Part shown: piece by piece, positions 25,683 to 35,221 of the stretch | Numbering within the stretch: the first letter of the stretch is position 1 | How the letters are laid out: every line of letters begins with the position of its first letter | Assembly (NCBI RefSeq): GCF_000336385.2 | Contig: NZ_HG424448.1 | Span: 20,448 to 84,447 of the forward strand | DNA from: Lysobacter antibioticus HS124 | Lineage (GTDB): Bacteria; Pseudomonadota; Gammaproteobacteria; Xanthomonadales; Xanthomonadaceae | Direction of reading: 5' to 3' | DNA: 64,000 nt | Notes under the pieces: model-generated | Seen by the model: only the letters and a program-made list of their open reading frames with translations | The model's database searches: none | What the model was told of the DNA's origin: nothing | Position numbers and translations under genes: made by a program

Positions 25683-26597
25683 TCAGTCGCCGCGCGCGAC
25701 GTCGGGCTCGAAGAAGCTCCAGCGCACTTCCGGGAAGGCCTGCTTCATCGCCCGCTCGACCGCGTTGATCTGCTCGGTCAGTCCGGCCACGCTGTGCTCT
25801 TCGCGCATCTGGGCCTGCACCGAGACCATCACCTCGTTGCCCAGTTGCAGGGTGATCAGGCTGATGACCCGCGCCACTTCCGGGCGCGCGTCGAGAAACT
25901 CGCGGATCTGCTGCTGGCGCAGCGGGTCGACGCTTTGGCCGATCAGCATCGCCTTGACTTCGATGGCGACGAACACCGCCACGATGATCAGCAGCGCGCC
26001 GATGCAGACGGTGCCGATGGCGTCCCAGATCGGGTTGCCGGTGACCACGGTCAGGATCACGGCGATCAGCGCCAGCACCAGGCCCAGCAGCGCGGCGAGG
26101 TCTTCGCCGAAGATCACCACCAGTTCGGCCTGGCGGCTTTCGCGGAACCACTGCCACAAAGTGCGCTGGCCGCGCGCCTTGGCCACTTCCTGCAGGCAGG
26201 CGCGCATCGAGATCGCCTCGGCGACGATGCCGAAAGTCAGCACGCCGGCCGCCCACCACCACTGCTTGAGCGGTTCGGGGTGCTGCAGTTTGTGGATGCC
26301 TTCGTACAGCGAGAACATGCCGCCGACGGTGAACAGCATCACCGCGACCAGGAACGACCAGAAGTAGATCGCCTTGCCGTAACCCAGCGGATAGTCGGGC
26401 GACGGCGGGCGCTTGGATTGCTTCAGGCCGAGGATCAGCAGGCCTTGGTTGCCGCAGTCGGCCAGGGAGTGGACGGTCTCGGCCAGCATCGCGCTGGAGC
26501 CGGTGAAGAACGCCGCGACGCCCTTGGACACCGCGATCGCGAAATTGGCGCCTAGCGCGAACAGGATCGCGCGGGTCGAATCACCACCACCTGCCAT
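25683..26597 (-). CDS. Cation diffusion facilitator (CDF) family transporter
   Basis: This 304-residue protein has about six membrane helices and a cytoplasmic C-terminal domain. The TM2 metal site reads ETVHSLADCGNQ (His-x3-Asp), and the partner site in TM5 is FGEDLAALLGLVLAL. The EDLAALLG form is typical of the ZnT9-like CDF branch. It probably exports Zn(II) or a related divalent metal against protons. No metal regulator is adjacent. Confidence 0.88.
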   Translation of the reverse strand: MAGGGDSTRAILFALGANFAIAVSKGVAAFFTGSSAMLAETVHSLADCGNQGLLILGLKQSKRPPSPDYPLGYGKAIYFWSFLVAVMLFTVGGMFSLYEGIHKLQHPEPLKQWWWAAGVLTFGIVAEAISMRACLQEVAKARGQRTLWQWFRESRQAELVVIFGEDLAALLGLVLALIAVILTVVTGNPIWDAIGTVCIGALLIIVAVFVAIEVKAMLIGQSVDPLRQQQIREFLDARPEVARVISLITLQLGNEVMVSVQAQMREEHSVAGLTEQINAVERAMKQAFPEVRWSFFEPDVARGD

Positions 26598-27179
26598 GAC
26601 TGAACTGCTCCTTCGGGTTTCAAGCGGCGGAGTCTAGCATTGCCGATACTGGCGATTGAGGACCGAAAGGCCCTTGCGCCGGGCGATGGCATCGACCGGG
26701 CGGTCGCGGCCGGCGCCCTGCCCACGAACCGGTCCAGACGCGACAGGCGGGCTTGCCGGATTGTCGCCGGGCGCGGATCGGGACCCGATGCGTCGGGCCA
26801 GGATGCTCCCGTCGGCGGCCGGCGCCGGGTCCCGCCGAACACCCGGCGCAGCTCGCCTTCGGTGTGGCGAGCGCCCGTGTATCGCCCCCGCCGACCATCG
26901 CCCAGCCGGCAGGTCGGCACGCCCCAGGCACACTCCAGCGGAGGCTGGGCTGGCCAATGGCAGTTGTCAGGCCGCGGTTAGCCGGCCATGATGAAACCAA
27001 TTCTCATTTCTGGCATGGATTGCGTCAACAAACCCCAGGCCCGATGAGGCCCGCACGGGACCCCGCCCTTCGTCCCGCTGCCGCCGCATCGCGGATACCG
27101 ACGCCCGCCGGTCGGGACCTCGGACGGGTATCGCAAAGAGGAAGGGCTAAATCCGTCACAATGTGCCACTATCAGACCC
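26598..27179. other. Intergenic region, no gene seen
   Basis: This is GC-rich DNA between the divergent CDF and GNAT genes. Open frames here overlap each other without homology, signal peptides or ribosome sites. A short AT-richer patch (26990-27030) could hold a promoter, as could the sequence around CTAAATCCGTCACAATG just before 27180. Confidence 0.6.
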
Positions 27180-27806
27180 ATGGCCACGCGTGAACGATTG
27201 CCGCCCTGGCACGAACGCCAGCGTCTCCCCAACGGACGCGAGGTGTTGATACGCCCGGTACGGCCCGAAGATGCCGAGCCCCTGCGGGCCGGTTTCACTC
27301 TGCTGCAGCCCGACGAAGTGCGTCAGCGCTTCTTGTACGCGCTGAAGGAACTCACGCCGGAAATGGCGGAGCGCTTCACCCGTATCGATCCGCGCACCGA
27401 GTTCGCCCTGGTCGCCGCCGAACCCTTCCCTCCCGGCGAGGCCCTGGTCGGCGCGGTCGCGCGGATCGCCATCGACGAGCGCACTCGCGATGCCGAGTTC
27501 GCGATCCTGGTCAGCCGCTATATCGCCAACATGGGCCTGGGCCGCTATCTGATGACCCGGCTGGTGAAGTGGGCGCGCGGCAAAAAAGTGCACCGGCTGT
27601 ACGGCGAAGTGTTCGAACACAACGCGCCGATGTTGTCGCTGGCGCAGTCGCTGGGCTTCGAACGCGAATTCCAGCAGGACTCGCCGGGGCTGATCCGGGT
27701 AGTGCTGGACCTGCGCGCCAAGCCGCCGTCGCAGGCCGAAGGCGCCGGCGAACCCGAGCTGGGCGGCGATTCCGGCTCGGACTCGGACAAATCCGCACCC
27801 GCCTGA
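27180..27806 (+). CDS. GNAT-family N-acetyltransferase
   Basis: This 208-residue protein contains a GNAT core: NGREVLIRPVRPEDAEPL at the N-terminus, DAEFAILVSRYIANMGLGRYLM as motif A, and HNAPMLSLAQSLGFEREF as motif B. It resembles the acetyltransferase domain of Pat-type protein acetyltransferases, without the CoA-ligase part. The C-terminal 30 residues are acidic and Ser-rich. It sits upstream of mfd on the same strand with a 184-base gap. Confidence 0.82.
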   Translation: MATRERLPPWHERQRLPNGREVLIRPVRPEDAEPLRAGFTLLQPDEVRQRFLYALKELTPEMAERFTRIDPRTEFALVAAEPFPPGEALVGAVARIAIDERTRDAEFAILVSRYIANMGLGRYLMTRLVKWARGKKVHRLYGEVFEHNAPMLSLAQSLGFEREFQQDSPGLIRVVLDLRAKPPSQAEGAGEPELGGDSGSDSDKSAPA

Positions 27807-27834
27807 TCCGGGCTCGTCCAAGCGCTACGGCGAC

Positions 27835-27860
27835 CGGACGCTGCGGCCCCGCGGCGTCCG
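27835..27860. terminator. Hairpin between GNAT gene and mfd
   Basis: CGGACGC pairs with GCGTCCG, extended by a G-T pair and GC/GC, with a loop of six. There is no T run. It may reduce read-through into mfd. Confidence 0.35.
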
Positions 27861-27990
27861 TGCTCGTGCGCGGTGGCGCGGTCGGACGGCGCCGCACCGG
27901 CTGAGACCACGCCGAACCGCCGTCGCCGCACGGCGTGACGCGATCCCGGGGTGAGGCTAACCTAGCGCCCCCCGCGACCAACGCTGCCCT

Positions 27991-30900
27991 GTGTCCTCTC
28001 TTCTGCCCAAGACCGGCCAGCAGCGCGCCTGGTGGCGCGCGCCGGCCTCGCCGTCCGCCTTGGCCTGGGCGCTCGCCCGCGCCGCCGCCGAACACGATGC
28101 GCCGCTGCTCGCGATCGCCCGCGACAATCACGGCGCACACCAGCTCGAATCCGACCTGCGCACCCTGCTCGGCGTCGACCCGGCTTTGCCGGTGTTGGCG
28201 TTTCCGGATTGGGAGACCCTGCCCTACGACGTCTTCAGCCCGCACCCGGACATCGTCTCGCAGCGGCTGGCGGCCCTGCACCGCCTGCCCGGCCTCAAGC
28301 GCGGCATCGTCGTGGTGCCGGTGCAGACCCTGCTGCAGCGGCTGGCGCCGCGCCGCCACGTGGTCGGCGGCAGTTTCGACCTCGCGGTCGGCCAACGCTT
28401 GGACCTGGACGCGGAAAAGCGCCGGCTCGAATCGGCCGGCTACCGGCACGTGCCGCAGGTGCTGGACCCGGGCGACTTCGCCGTGCGCGGCGGCCTGCTC
28501 GACGTCTATCCGATGGGCGCGCAATCGCCGTTCCGGATCGAACTGCTCGACGACGAAATCGAAACCATCCGCGCCTTCGATCCGGAATCGCAGCGCTCGC
28601 TCGACAAGATCGAAGCGGTGCGCATGCTGCCCGGACGCGAAGTGCCGCTGGACGAGGCCTCGCTCAAGCGCGCGCTCGACGCGCTGCGCGAGCGCTTCGA
28701 CCTCGACACCCGGCGCAGCGCCCTGTACCAGGACCTCAAGGCCGGGCTGGCGCCGTCGGGCATCGAGTACTACCTGCCTTTGTTTTTCGAACAGACCGCG
28801 ACCCTGTTCGACTACCTCGACGAAGCCGTCCTGCCGGTGCTCGCCGACGGCGCGCTGGACGCCGCCGACCAGTTCTGGAGCCACACCGGCGAGCGCTACG
28901 AACAACGCCGCCACGACATCGAGCGGCCGCTGCTGCCGCCGGATCAGCTTTACCTGACCCCGGTCGGCCTGCGCGAGCGGCTCAACCAGGGCCGGCGCAT
29001 CGAGCTGTGCGGCGAAGGCCATGCGCAACGCGAGCGCGCGCTCGCTCTCGGCGACCAGCCGGCGCCGGCGCTGCCGGTCGCCGCACGCGACGCCGCGCCG
29101 GCCGAAGCGCTGAAATCCTTCCTCGCTCACTACCCGGGCCGGGTGCTGATCGCCGCCGACAGCCCCGGCCGCCGCGAAGCTTTGCTGGAAGTGCTGCAGG
29201 CCGCGCAACTGCGCCCGGAGGTGGTCGCCGACTGGCGCGCGTTCCGCGACGGCGCCAGCCGCTTCGCGATCGCGGTCGCGCCGCTGGAGGACGGCTTCGC
29301 CCTCGACCAGCCGCCGCTGGCGGTGCTGACCGAGCGGCAGCTGTTCCCCGAGCGCGCCTCGCAGCCGCGCCGGCGCAAGCGCGTCGGGCGCGAGCCGGAA
29401 GCGATCATCCGCGACCTGGGCGAGTTGTCCGAAGGCGCGCCGATCGTGCACGAGGACCACGGCGTCGGCCGCTACCGCGGCCTGATCGTGCTCGAAGCCG
29501 GCGGCCAACCCGGCGAATACCTGGAAATCGAATACGCCAAGGGCGACCGGCTGTACGTGCCGGTCGCGCAGTTGCACCTGATCAGCCGCTACTCCGGCGC
29601 CTCGGTCGAGACCGCGCCGCTGCACTCGCTCGGCGGCGAGCAATGGACCAAGGCCAAGCGCAAGGCGGCCGAGAAGGTCCGCGACGTGGCCGCCGAACTG
29701 CTCGAGATCCAGGCCAAACGCCAAGCCCGCGCGGGCCTCGCGCTGGACGTGGACCGGGCCATGTACGAGCCGTTCGCGGCCGCGTTCCCGTTCGAGGAGA
29801 CGCCCGACCAGCACGCTTCGATCGAGGCGGTGATCCGCGATCTGTCCAGCAGCCAGCCGATGGACCGGGTGGTCTGCGGCGACGTCGGCTTCGGCAAGAC
29901 CGAAGTCGCGGTGCGCGCGGCCTTCGTCGCCGCCGCGGCCGGCAAGCAGGTTGCGGTGCTGGTGCCGACCACGCTGCTGGCCGAGCAGCACTACCGCAAT
30001 TTCCGCGACCGCTTCGCCGACTGGCCGCTCAAGGTCGAGGTGCTGTCGCGCTTCAAGACCGGCAAGGAGATCAAGGCCGAGCTGGAGAAGCTGACCGAGG
30101 GCAAGATCGACGTCGTCGTCGGCACCCATCGCCTGCTGCAGAGCGACGTGCGCTTCAAGGACCTCGGCTTGGTCATCGTCGACGAGGAACAGCGCTTCGG
30201 CGTGCGCCAGAAAGAGGCGCTCAAGGCGCTGCGCGCCAACGTGCACCTGCTGACCCTGACCGCGACGCCGATCCCGCGCACGCTCAACATGGCCATGGCC
30301 GGTCTGCGCGACCTCAGCATCATCGCCACCCCGCCGGCGCACCGCCTGGCGGTGCAGACCTTCGTCGTGCCCTGGGACGACATGCAGCTGCGCGAAGCGT
30401 TCCAGCGCGAACTGGCGCGCGGCGGCCAGGTGTATTTCCTGCACAACGACGTCGAAAGCATCGGCCGGATGAAGCGCCAGCTGGAAGAGCTGGTGCCGGA
30501 AGCGCGCATCGGCATCGCCCACGGCCAGATGGCCGAGCGCGAGCTGGAAAGCGTCATGCTCGATTTCCACAAGCAGCGCTTCAACGTGCTGCTGTGCACG
30601 ACGATCATCGAATCGGGCATCGACATCCCCAACGCCAACACCATCATCATGAACCGCGCCGACAAATTCGGCCTGGCCCAGCTGCACCAGTTGCGCGGCC
30701 GCGTCGGCCGTTCGCATCACCGCGCCTATGCCTACCTGGTGATTCCCGATCAGCGTTCGATCACCGCCGACGCGCAGAAGCGCCTGGAAGCGATCGCCTC
30801 GATGGACGAGCTCGGCGCCGGTTTCACCCTGGCCACCCACGACCTGGAGATCCGCGGCGCCGGCGAACTGCTCGGCGAGGACCAGAGCGGGCAGATGGCC

Positions 30901-31437
30901 GAGGTCGGCTTCAGCCTGTACACCGAATTGCTCGAACGCGCGGTGCGCTCGATCCGCCAGGGCAAGCTGCCCGACGTGGATTCGGCCGAAGCGCGCGGCG
31001 CCGAGGTCGAACTGCATATTCCGGCGCTGATTCCGGAAGACTATCTGCCCGACGTGCACACCCGCCTGACGCTGTACAAGCGCATCAGCGGCGCGCGCGA
31101 CAGCGAAGAGCTGCGCGAGCTGCAGGTCGAGATGATCGACCGCTTCGGCCTGCTGCCGGACGCGGCCAAGCATTTGTTCGCGGTGGCCGAACTCAAGCTC
31201 GGCGCGACCGCGCTAGGCATCCGCAAACTCGACCTCGGCGACAAGGGCGGCCGCCTGCAATTCGTCGAGCGGCCCAACGTCGACCCCATGTCGATCATCA
31301 AGATGATCCAGGGCCAGCCCAAGCTTTATCAGATGGACGGCCCGGACAAACTCAGGATCAAGCTCGACCTGCCCGATCCGCCGGCGCGCCTGGCCGCGGC
31401 CAAGGGCCTGCTGACCTTGCTCGACACCAAGCACTGA
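27991..31437 (+). CDS. mfd: Transcription-repair coupling factor Mfd
   Basis: This 1148-residue protein has the full Mfd architecture. The UvrB-like N-terminus includes FPDWETLPYDVFSPH. The RNA-polymerase-interacting CarD-like domain is near residues 475-550 (HEDHGVGRYRGL). The translocase has Walker A GDVGFGKTEVAVRAA near 630 and the DEEQ box IVDEEQRFGV near 730. The C-terminal TRCF domain masks UvrA binding. It removes RNA polymerase stalled at lesions and recruits UvrA. The likely start is GTG 27991, the first in-frame start; no strong ribosome site is visible. Confidence 0.97.
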   Translation: MSSLLPKTGQQRAWWRAPASPSALAWALARAAAEHDAPLLAIARDNHGAHQLESDLRTLLGVDPALPVLAFPDWETLPYDVFSPHPDIVSQRLAALHRLPGLKRGIVVVPVQTLLQRLAPRRHVVGGSFDLAVGQRLDLDAEKRRLESAGYRHVPQVLDPGDFAVRGGLLDVYPMGAQSPFRIELLDDEIETIRAFDPESQRSLDKIEAVRMLPGREVPLDEASLKRALDALRERFDLDTRRSALYQDLKAGLAPSGIEYYLPLFFEQTATLFDYLDEAVLPVLADGALDAADQFWSHTGERYEQRRHDIERPLLPPDQLYLTPVGLRERLNQGRRIELCGEGHAQRERALALGDQPAPALPVAARDAAPAEALKSFLAHYPGRVLIAADSPGRREALLEVLQAAQLRPEVVADWRAFRDGASRFAIAVAPLEDGFALDQPPLAVLTERQLFPERASQPRRRKRVGREPEAIIRDLGELSEGAPIVHEDHGVGRYRGLIVLEAGGQPGEYLEIEYAKGDRLYVPVAQLHLISRYSGASVETAPLHSLGGEQWTKAKRKAAEKVRDVAAELLEIQAKRQARAGLALDVDRAMYEPFAAAFPFEETPDQHASIEAVIRDLSSSQPMDRVVCGDVGFGKTEVAVRAAFVAAAAGKQVAVLVPTTLLAEQHYRNFRDRFADWPLKVEVLSRFKTGKEIKAELEKLTEGKIDVVVGTHRLLQSDVRFKDLGLVIVDEEQRFGVRQKEALKALRANVHLLTLTATPIPRTLNMAMAGLRDLSIIATPPAHRLAVQTFVVPWDDMQLREAFQRELARGGQVYFLHNDVESIGRMKRQLEELVPEARIGIAHGQMAERELESVMLDFHKQRFNVLLCTTIIESGIDIPNANTIIMNRADKFGLAQLHQLRGRVGRSHHRAYAYLVIPDQRSITADAQKRLEAIASMDELGAGFTLATHDLEIRGAGELLGEDQSGQMAEVGFSLYTELLERAVRSIRQGKLPDVDSAEARGAEVELHIPALIPEDYLPDVHTRLTLYKRISGARDSEELRELQVEMIDRFGLLPDAAKHLFAVAELKLGATALGIRKLDLGDKGGRLQFVERPNVDPMSIIKMIQGQPKLYQMDGPDKLRIKLDLPDPPARLAAAKGLLTLLDTKH

Positions 31438-31800
31438 GCGCCCCCGCTCCGCTCTTGCGGCTCCCCCTTGGAAAAAAGCGGGAGCCGGGAGGGTTGGCTG
31501 CTGACGTTGCTCCTCGAGCGACCGCAACCGCACCTCTGCCGCGCCCGCCGCGCGGTCGCTCGCTCCCCTTCGTCGAAGGGGCCGCGGGAAAAGCGTTCGC
31601 GCCCCCTCTGCCGATCCCGTCGGCCGGTCCCGACAGCCCATCCCCACAAAAGCGCACCCAACGGCGTCCCGCCTATCGATTCCGGCTTCGAAAAGAGGCC
31701 AGGGGGGAGTTGCTTCTGCCTTCGCCTCGCAGGACCACCAGCACTGCCCTCGCGGCCGCAAGGCGGCTACTCTCGCTCCATCTCCCGCTCCGAGCCCGCC
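31438..31800. other. Intergenic region with hairpins after mfd
   Basis: No supported gene. It has an 8-bp-stem hairpin at 31458-31487 (CGGCTCCC/GGGAGCCG, loop 14) 21 bases after mfd, and a second short palindrome at 31565-31581 (CCCCTT/AAGGGG). Either could attenuate transcription; neither has a T tract. Confidence 0.5.
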
Positions 31801-32292
31801 ATGCCGCGCCTGTCGTCCGCAATGCTCGCCTGCGCCCTCGTCTGCGCCGCTTCGTCGTGCTTCGCCGCGCCGCCGCTGAAGGAGCAACTGAGCCAACGCA
31901 CCGTGCTCAACCTCGCCGCCGCCAAGCGCATCGCCCAGGCGGCCGAGGACAAGGCGCGCGCCGACGGCCTGAAGGTCGCGATCGCGATCGTCGACGAGGC
32001 CGGCCGGCTGTTGCATTTCCAGCGCATGGACGGCACCCCCAACTCCAGCGTCGAGGTCTCGATCGGCAAGGCCATCCACGCCGCCAATTATCGCCGCGAC
32101 TCGGCCTTCCACCAGAAGCTGCTGGAAGGCGGCAACACGGTGGTGCTGGGCCTGCCGAACGCGCTTCCCATCGAAGGCGGCGTGCGCTTGCTGCTCGACG
32201 AGCAGGTGATCGGCGCGATCGGCGTGTCCGGCGCGCAGGCCGCGCAGGACGGTGTCATCGCCCAGGCCGGCGCCGATCTGTTGCGCCCATGA
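31801..32292 (+). CDS. Secreted GlcG/HbpS-family heme-binding-like protein
   Basis: This 163-residue protein has a signal peptide (LACALVCAASSCFA-AP). The domain has the GlcG/HbpS signature: LAAAKRIAQAAEDKA, VAIAIVDEAGRLLHFQRMDG, SIGKAIHAANY and VIGAIGVSGAQAAQDGVIAQAG. Characterised relatives bind heme or degrade small molecules; function here is unknown. It overlaps the next gene by ATGA, so it probably forms an operon with the phosphatase-like lipoprotein. Confidence 0.85.
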   Translation: MPRLSSAMLACALVCAASSCFAAPPLKEQLSQRTVLNLAAAKRIAQAAEDKARADGLKVAIAIVDEAGRLLHFQRMDGTPNSSVEVSIGKAIHAANYRRDSAFHQKLLEGGNTVVLGLPNALPIEGGVRLLLDEQVIGAIGVSGAQAAQDGVIAQAGADLLRP

Positions 32293-32882
32293 ATTCCTCA
32301 GCGAACCGGGACTGCGTCATGAACGTTCTACGCCGCCTTTCGTTCGCCGCGTGCGCGGCGCTGCTGTCGGCCTGCGCCACGGCGCCCCAGCCGGACGCGC
32401 CGGCCGTGGCGGACACCGCCGCCGGCGCCACCTATCTGATCGTGCGCCACGCAGAGAAAGCCGACGACGACCCGCGCGACCCCAGCCTGTCCGAAGCCGG
32501 CCATGCGCGCGCACGCCGCCTGATCGAGGCGCTGGCGCGCACGCCGCTGCGCGCTGCGTACGCGACCGGCTATCGCCGCACGCAGGGCACCGCCGCGCCG
32601 GCCGCAGCCGCGCACGGCCTGCAAGTCACGCTCTACGACGCCAAGCAGCCCGCCGCCGATTTCGCCGCCGCCCTACGCCGCGACTGGCCGCAAGGCACGG
32701 TGCTGGTGGTCGCGCACAGCAATACCGCACCCGGCATCGCCGCCGCCTTGTGCGGTTGCGCGGTCGAGCCGATGAGCGAGAACGAATACGACCGGCGCAT
32801 GTGGGTACGGGTGGATGCGCAAGGCCGCGCGCATTTGCGCGTGAGCCGCGACGCCGGGCCGGCATCCTCGTCCGGCCAGTAA
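32289..32882 (+). CDS. Histidine-phosphatase-family lipoprotein
   Basis: The frame from ATG 32289 gives 197 residues, coupled to the previous gene. ATG 32319 gives the better leader (NVLRRLSFAACAALLSAC) with a lipobox. The catalytic RHG-type motif is YLIVRHAEKADDD, with the second His in VVAHSNTAPGIAAAL. It belongs to the phosphoglycerate-mutase-like superfamily, anchored at the periplasmic membrane face. The substrate is unknown. Confidence 0.85.
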   Translation: MNSSANRDCVMNVLRRLSFAACAALLSACATAPQPDAPAVADTAAGATYLIVRHAEKADDDPRDPSLSEAGHARARRLIEALARTPLRAAYATGYRRTQGTAAPAAAAHGLQVTLYDAKQPAADFAAALRRDWPQGTVLVVAHSNTAPGIAAALCGCAVEPMSENEYDRRMWVRVDAQGRAHLRVSRDAGPASSSGQ

Positions 32883-32998
32883 CGCGCGCGCCGACGCCCG
32901 AACCGGAAGCGAACCGACTCCGGCGCCGTAACGGCGTCGGCGCAGCGCGGCGCCGGCAAGGGCTAGACTCTCTCCCGCCCTGCCGTCCGGAGTCGCCG

Positions 32999-33388
32999 AT
33001 GAAAGCCCGATTCGCCGCCCTCGCGTTCGCCGTCGCCGCACTGACCGCCTGCGCCCACGCCGGTTCCGGCGGCGACGCGCCGCGCCAGGCCCTGCCCGGC
33101 CAAGCGACGGCCTTGGCGCGCGGCGACAGCCTGGTCCTCCCCGACGGCGCGCGGCTGCGCTTCGCCGCGGTCAGCGCCGACTCGCGCTGTCCGCCGAAAC
33201 TGCAATGCGTATGGGCCGGCGACGCGGTGCTGGCGTTCGAATTCACCGCCGCCGACGGCGCGCGCACGGCGCTGTCGTTCAACACCGTCAGCGATCCGCG
33301 CCGCAGCGCCGGCGCCTGGACGATCGAAGTGCAGGGCCTGGACTTCGCCGATCCGCCCAACGCGACGCTCAAGATCGACGCGAAATGA
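32999..33388 (+). CDS. Small lipoprotein with a CxWAG motif
   Basis: This 129-residue protein has a lipobox leader (ALAFAVAALTAC). A cysteine pair lies in SRCPPKLQCVWAGDAVL, a motif I recognise from small uncharacterised secreted bacterial proteins. The rest is beta-rich (LRFAAVSADSRC, WTIEVQGLDF). No function is known. It lies 116 bases after the phosphatase lipoprotein and appears to be its own unit. Confidence 0.65.
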   Translation: MKARFAALAFAVAALTACAHAGSGGDAPRQALPGQATALARGDSLVLPDGARLRFAAVSADSRCPPKLQCVWAGDAVLAFEFTAADGARTALSFNTVSDPRRSAGAWTIEVQGLDFADPPNATLKIDAK

Positions 33389-33569
33389 ACGCGGCGCCGT
33401 CCGGCGCGGGCCACGCGTTCCATCCGCGGCTCTCGCCCGGCGACTCGGCACGAGGCGCGCCTGTCGCGCCGCACGACGCCGTCGCCGCAACACCGAGTTG
33501 CAGGGCCGGTAGCGCGATTGCCGCGCACTCGTGCGACCCTGCGGGCATCATCCTGCAGGAATCGCGACC

Positions 33570-34427
33570 ATGACCACGATCATCGCCCCGCGCGTCCACG
33601 ACCTCGGCGGCTTCCAGGTCCGCCGCGCCGTGCCGTCCATCCAGGCCCGCTCGATCGGCCCGTTCGTGTTCGTCGATCACATGGGCCCGGCGCTGTTCGA
33701 GCCCGGCCGCGGCATCGACGTGCGCCCGCATCCGCATATCGGCCTGGCCACGGTGACCTTCCTGTGGGCCGGCTCGATCGGCCATCGCGACAGCCTCGGC
33801 AGCGTGCAGGACATCGCTCCCGGCGACGTCAACTGGATGACCGCCGGCCGCGGCATCGCCCACTCCGAGCGCACCCCGCAAGGCCCGCGCGCCGACGGCC
33901 ATGCGCTGCACGGCATGCAGACCTGGGTCGCGCTGCCGCGCTCGTTCGAGGAAACCGCGCCGGCCTTCCACCACCACCCCGCCGCGACCCTGCCGCAGCA
34001 GAGCCGCGACGGCGCCTGGCTGCGCATCGTCGCCGGCCGCGGCTTCGGCGAGGAATCGCCGGTGCGGGTGTTCGCCGACACCCTCTACGTCGCGATCGAT
34101 CTCTACCCGGACGCGCAATTGGACATCGAAGACAGCCACGCCGAGCGCGCGCTGTACCTGCTCGAGGGCGAAGCCCAGCTCGACGGCGCCGATCTGCCGG
34201 AAAAACACCTGGTGTTGCTCGAGCCCGGCACCCGTCCGCGGCTGCGCGCCAAAACCCCGCTCAAGGCCATGTTGCTGGGCGGCGAACCGCTCGACGGCCC
34301 GCGGCACCTGTGGTGGAACTTCGTCTCAAGTTCGCGTGAGCGCATCGAACAGGCCAAGCTCGACTGGACCGAAGGCCGCTTCGGCCTTATTCCCGGAGAG
34401 CATGAGTTCATTCCGTTACCTGAATAG
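33570..34427 (+). CDS. Pirin-family protein (first of two)
   Basis: This 285-residue bicupin starts at ATG 33570, preceded by CAGGAA ten bases upstream. The pirin metal site is visible in RPHPHIGLATVTFLW and MTAGRGIAHSERTP (two His, then His and Glu). The C-terminal cupin contains LLGGEPLDGPRHLWWNFVSSS. Pirins include quercetinases and redox-linked regulators. The role here is unknown. A second, divergent pirin lies 2.3 kb away. Confidence 0.9.
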   Translation: MTTIIAPRVHDLGGFQVRRAVPSIQARSIGPFVFVDHMGPALFEPGRGIDVRPHPHIGLATVTFLWAGSIGHRDSLGSVQDIAPGDVNWMTAGRGIAHSERTPQGPRADGHALHGMQTWVALPRSFEETAPAFHHHPAATLPQQSRDGAWLRIVAGRGFGEESPVRVFADTLYVAIDLYPDAQLDIEDSHAERALYLLEGEAQLDGADLPEKHLVLLEPGTRPRLRAKTPLKAMLLGGEPLDGPRHLWWNFVSSSRERIEQAKLDWTEGRFGLIPGEHEFIPLPE

Positions 34428-34438
34428 TGCTTTAACGT

Positions 34439-34467
34439 TTGTCAACCGACTCGAACTGAACTAAGGT
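34439..34467 (+). promoter_or_regulatory. Candidate sigma-70 promoter for the gene at 34527
   Basis: TTGTCA (34439-34444), a 17-base spacer and TAAGGT (34462-34467) lie in an AT-rich stretch 60 bases before the start codon. Confidence 0.5.
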
Positions 34468-34526
34468 CACAACCTGCAAAGGCTCTCAACACCGTTTGAC
34501 CTATTCCAGGTTCAGGGGGACGTGTC

Positions 34527-35003
34527 GTGAAGTCAGGTGGGAAAGGCCAACACGCTTGGCCATGGTTGGTTTTGCTCTTCGTCGCCTGCGCCCAGGCGCA
34601 GGACCCTGCCGCCGCCGACGGCGGCGCCTGCCCGCAATTGCCCGACGGCACCGATCTGCGCTGGGAGTATCGGGCCGGCCCCGATTCGGACTTCTGCCGG
34701 GCGATCCGCAACAGCGACGGCAGCGAGGCCTTCGGCCTTTACATCGCCGCCAAGTCGCCGTTCGAACCGCGCCGCGGCGACCGCGCCGAGGCCGGCTCCA
34801 TCGACGGCCGTTCCATGCATTGGTACCGCGGCGAACTGGCCGGCAAGCCCAATGTCCAGGTGCGCGAAACGCTGATCGACGTCGGCAACGGCAAGCTCGC
34901 GCACATCTGGCTGCAGGCGAACTCGTCGGAACAGCTCAAGGAGGCGCTCGGCCAAGCCGAGGGGCTGCGATTTTCCTCGGCCCGACTGAGCAGCGCCCGC
35001 TGA
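34527..35003 (+). CDS. Exported hypothetical protein
   Basis: This 158-residue protein starts at GTG 34527, with AGGGGGA seven bases upstream deciding the start. The signal peptide reads HAWPWLVLLFVACAQAQ. The mature protein has two cysteines (GACPQLP and DFCRAIRN) and no repeats. I do not recognise the family. A sigma-70-like promoter lies just upstream and the gene appears to stand alone before aqpZ. Confidence 0.7.
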   Translation: MKSGGKGQHAWPWLVLLFVACAQAQDPAAADGGACPQLPDGTDLRWEYRAGPDSDFCRAIRNSDGSEAFGLYIAAKSPFEPRRGDRAEAGSIDGRSMHWYRGELAGKPNVQVRETLIDVGNGKLAHIWLQANSSEQLKEALGQAEGLRFSSARLSSAR

Positions 35004-35221
35004 CCTCACCCGCTGTGCACACGCGACGCGGCAATTTTGCCGCGCTCGCGCGCGGCGTCGCATTCGGCACACTTTTGTGACCGGTTGCTCATTTTCACGT
35101 TATCCGCCAGCATGAGAATCGACTCGGCTGAATGGGGTCGCGACGCGTCGTTCCCCGCCTAAACGGGACAACCGTCCGATCCCCTGCCGAGGGCAAGTCC
35201 CATCACTCGGAGGAAAACGAC

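Noticed and set aside
26995..27015. Fur-box-like CCAATTCTCATTTCTGG
   Set aside because: It resembles only one half of the Fur consensus and no iron gene is adjacent, so I do not report it as a site.
27511..31173. A 1220-residue minus-strand frame opposite mfd
   Set aside because: High GC leaves antisense frames open. The product is low-complexity Ala/Arg/Gln/His-rich and lacks family motifs, while mfd on the plus strand is complete.
35065..35085. Clp/CRP-like TGTGA half-site upstream of aqpZ
   Set aside because: The second half (TCACA) is missing at the correct spacing.
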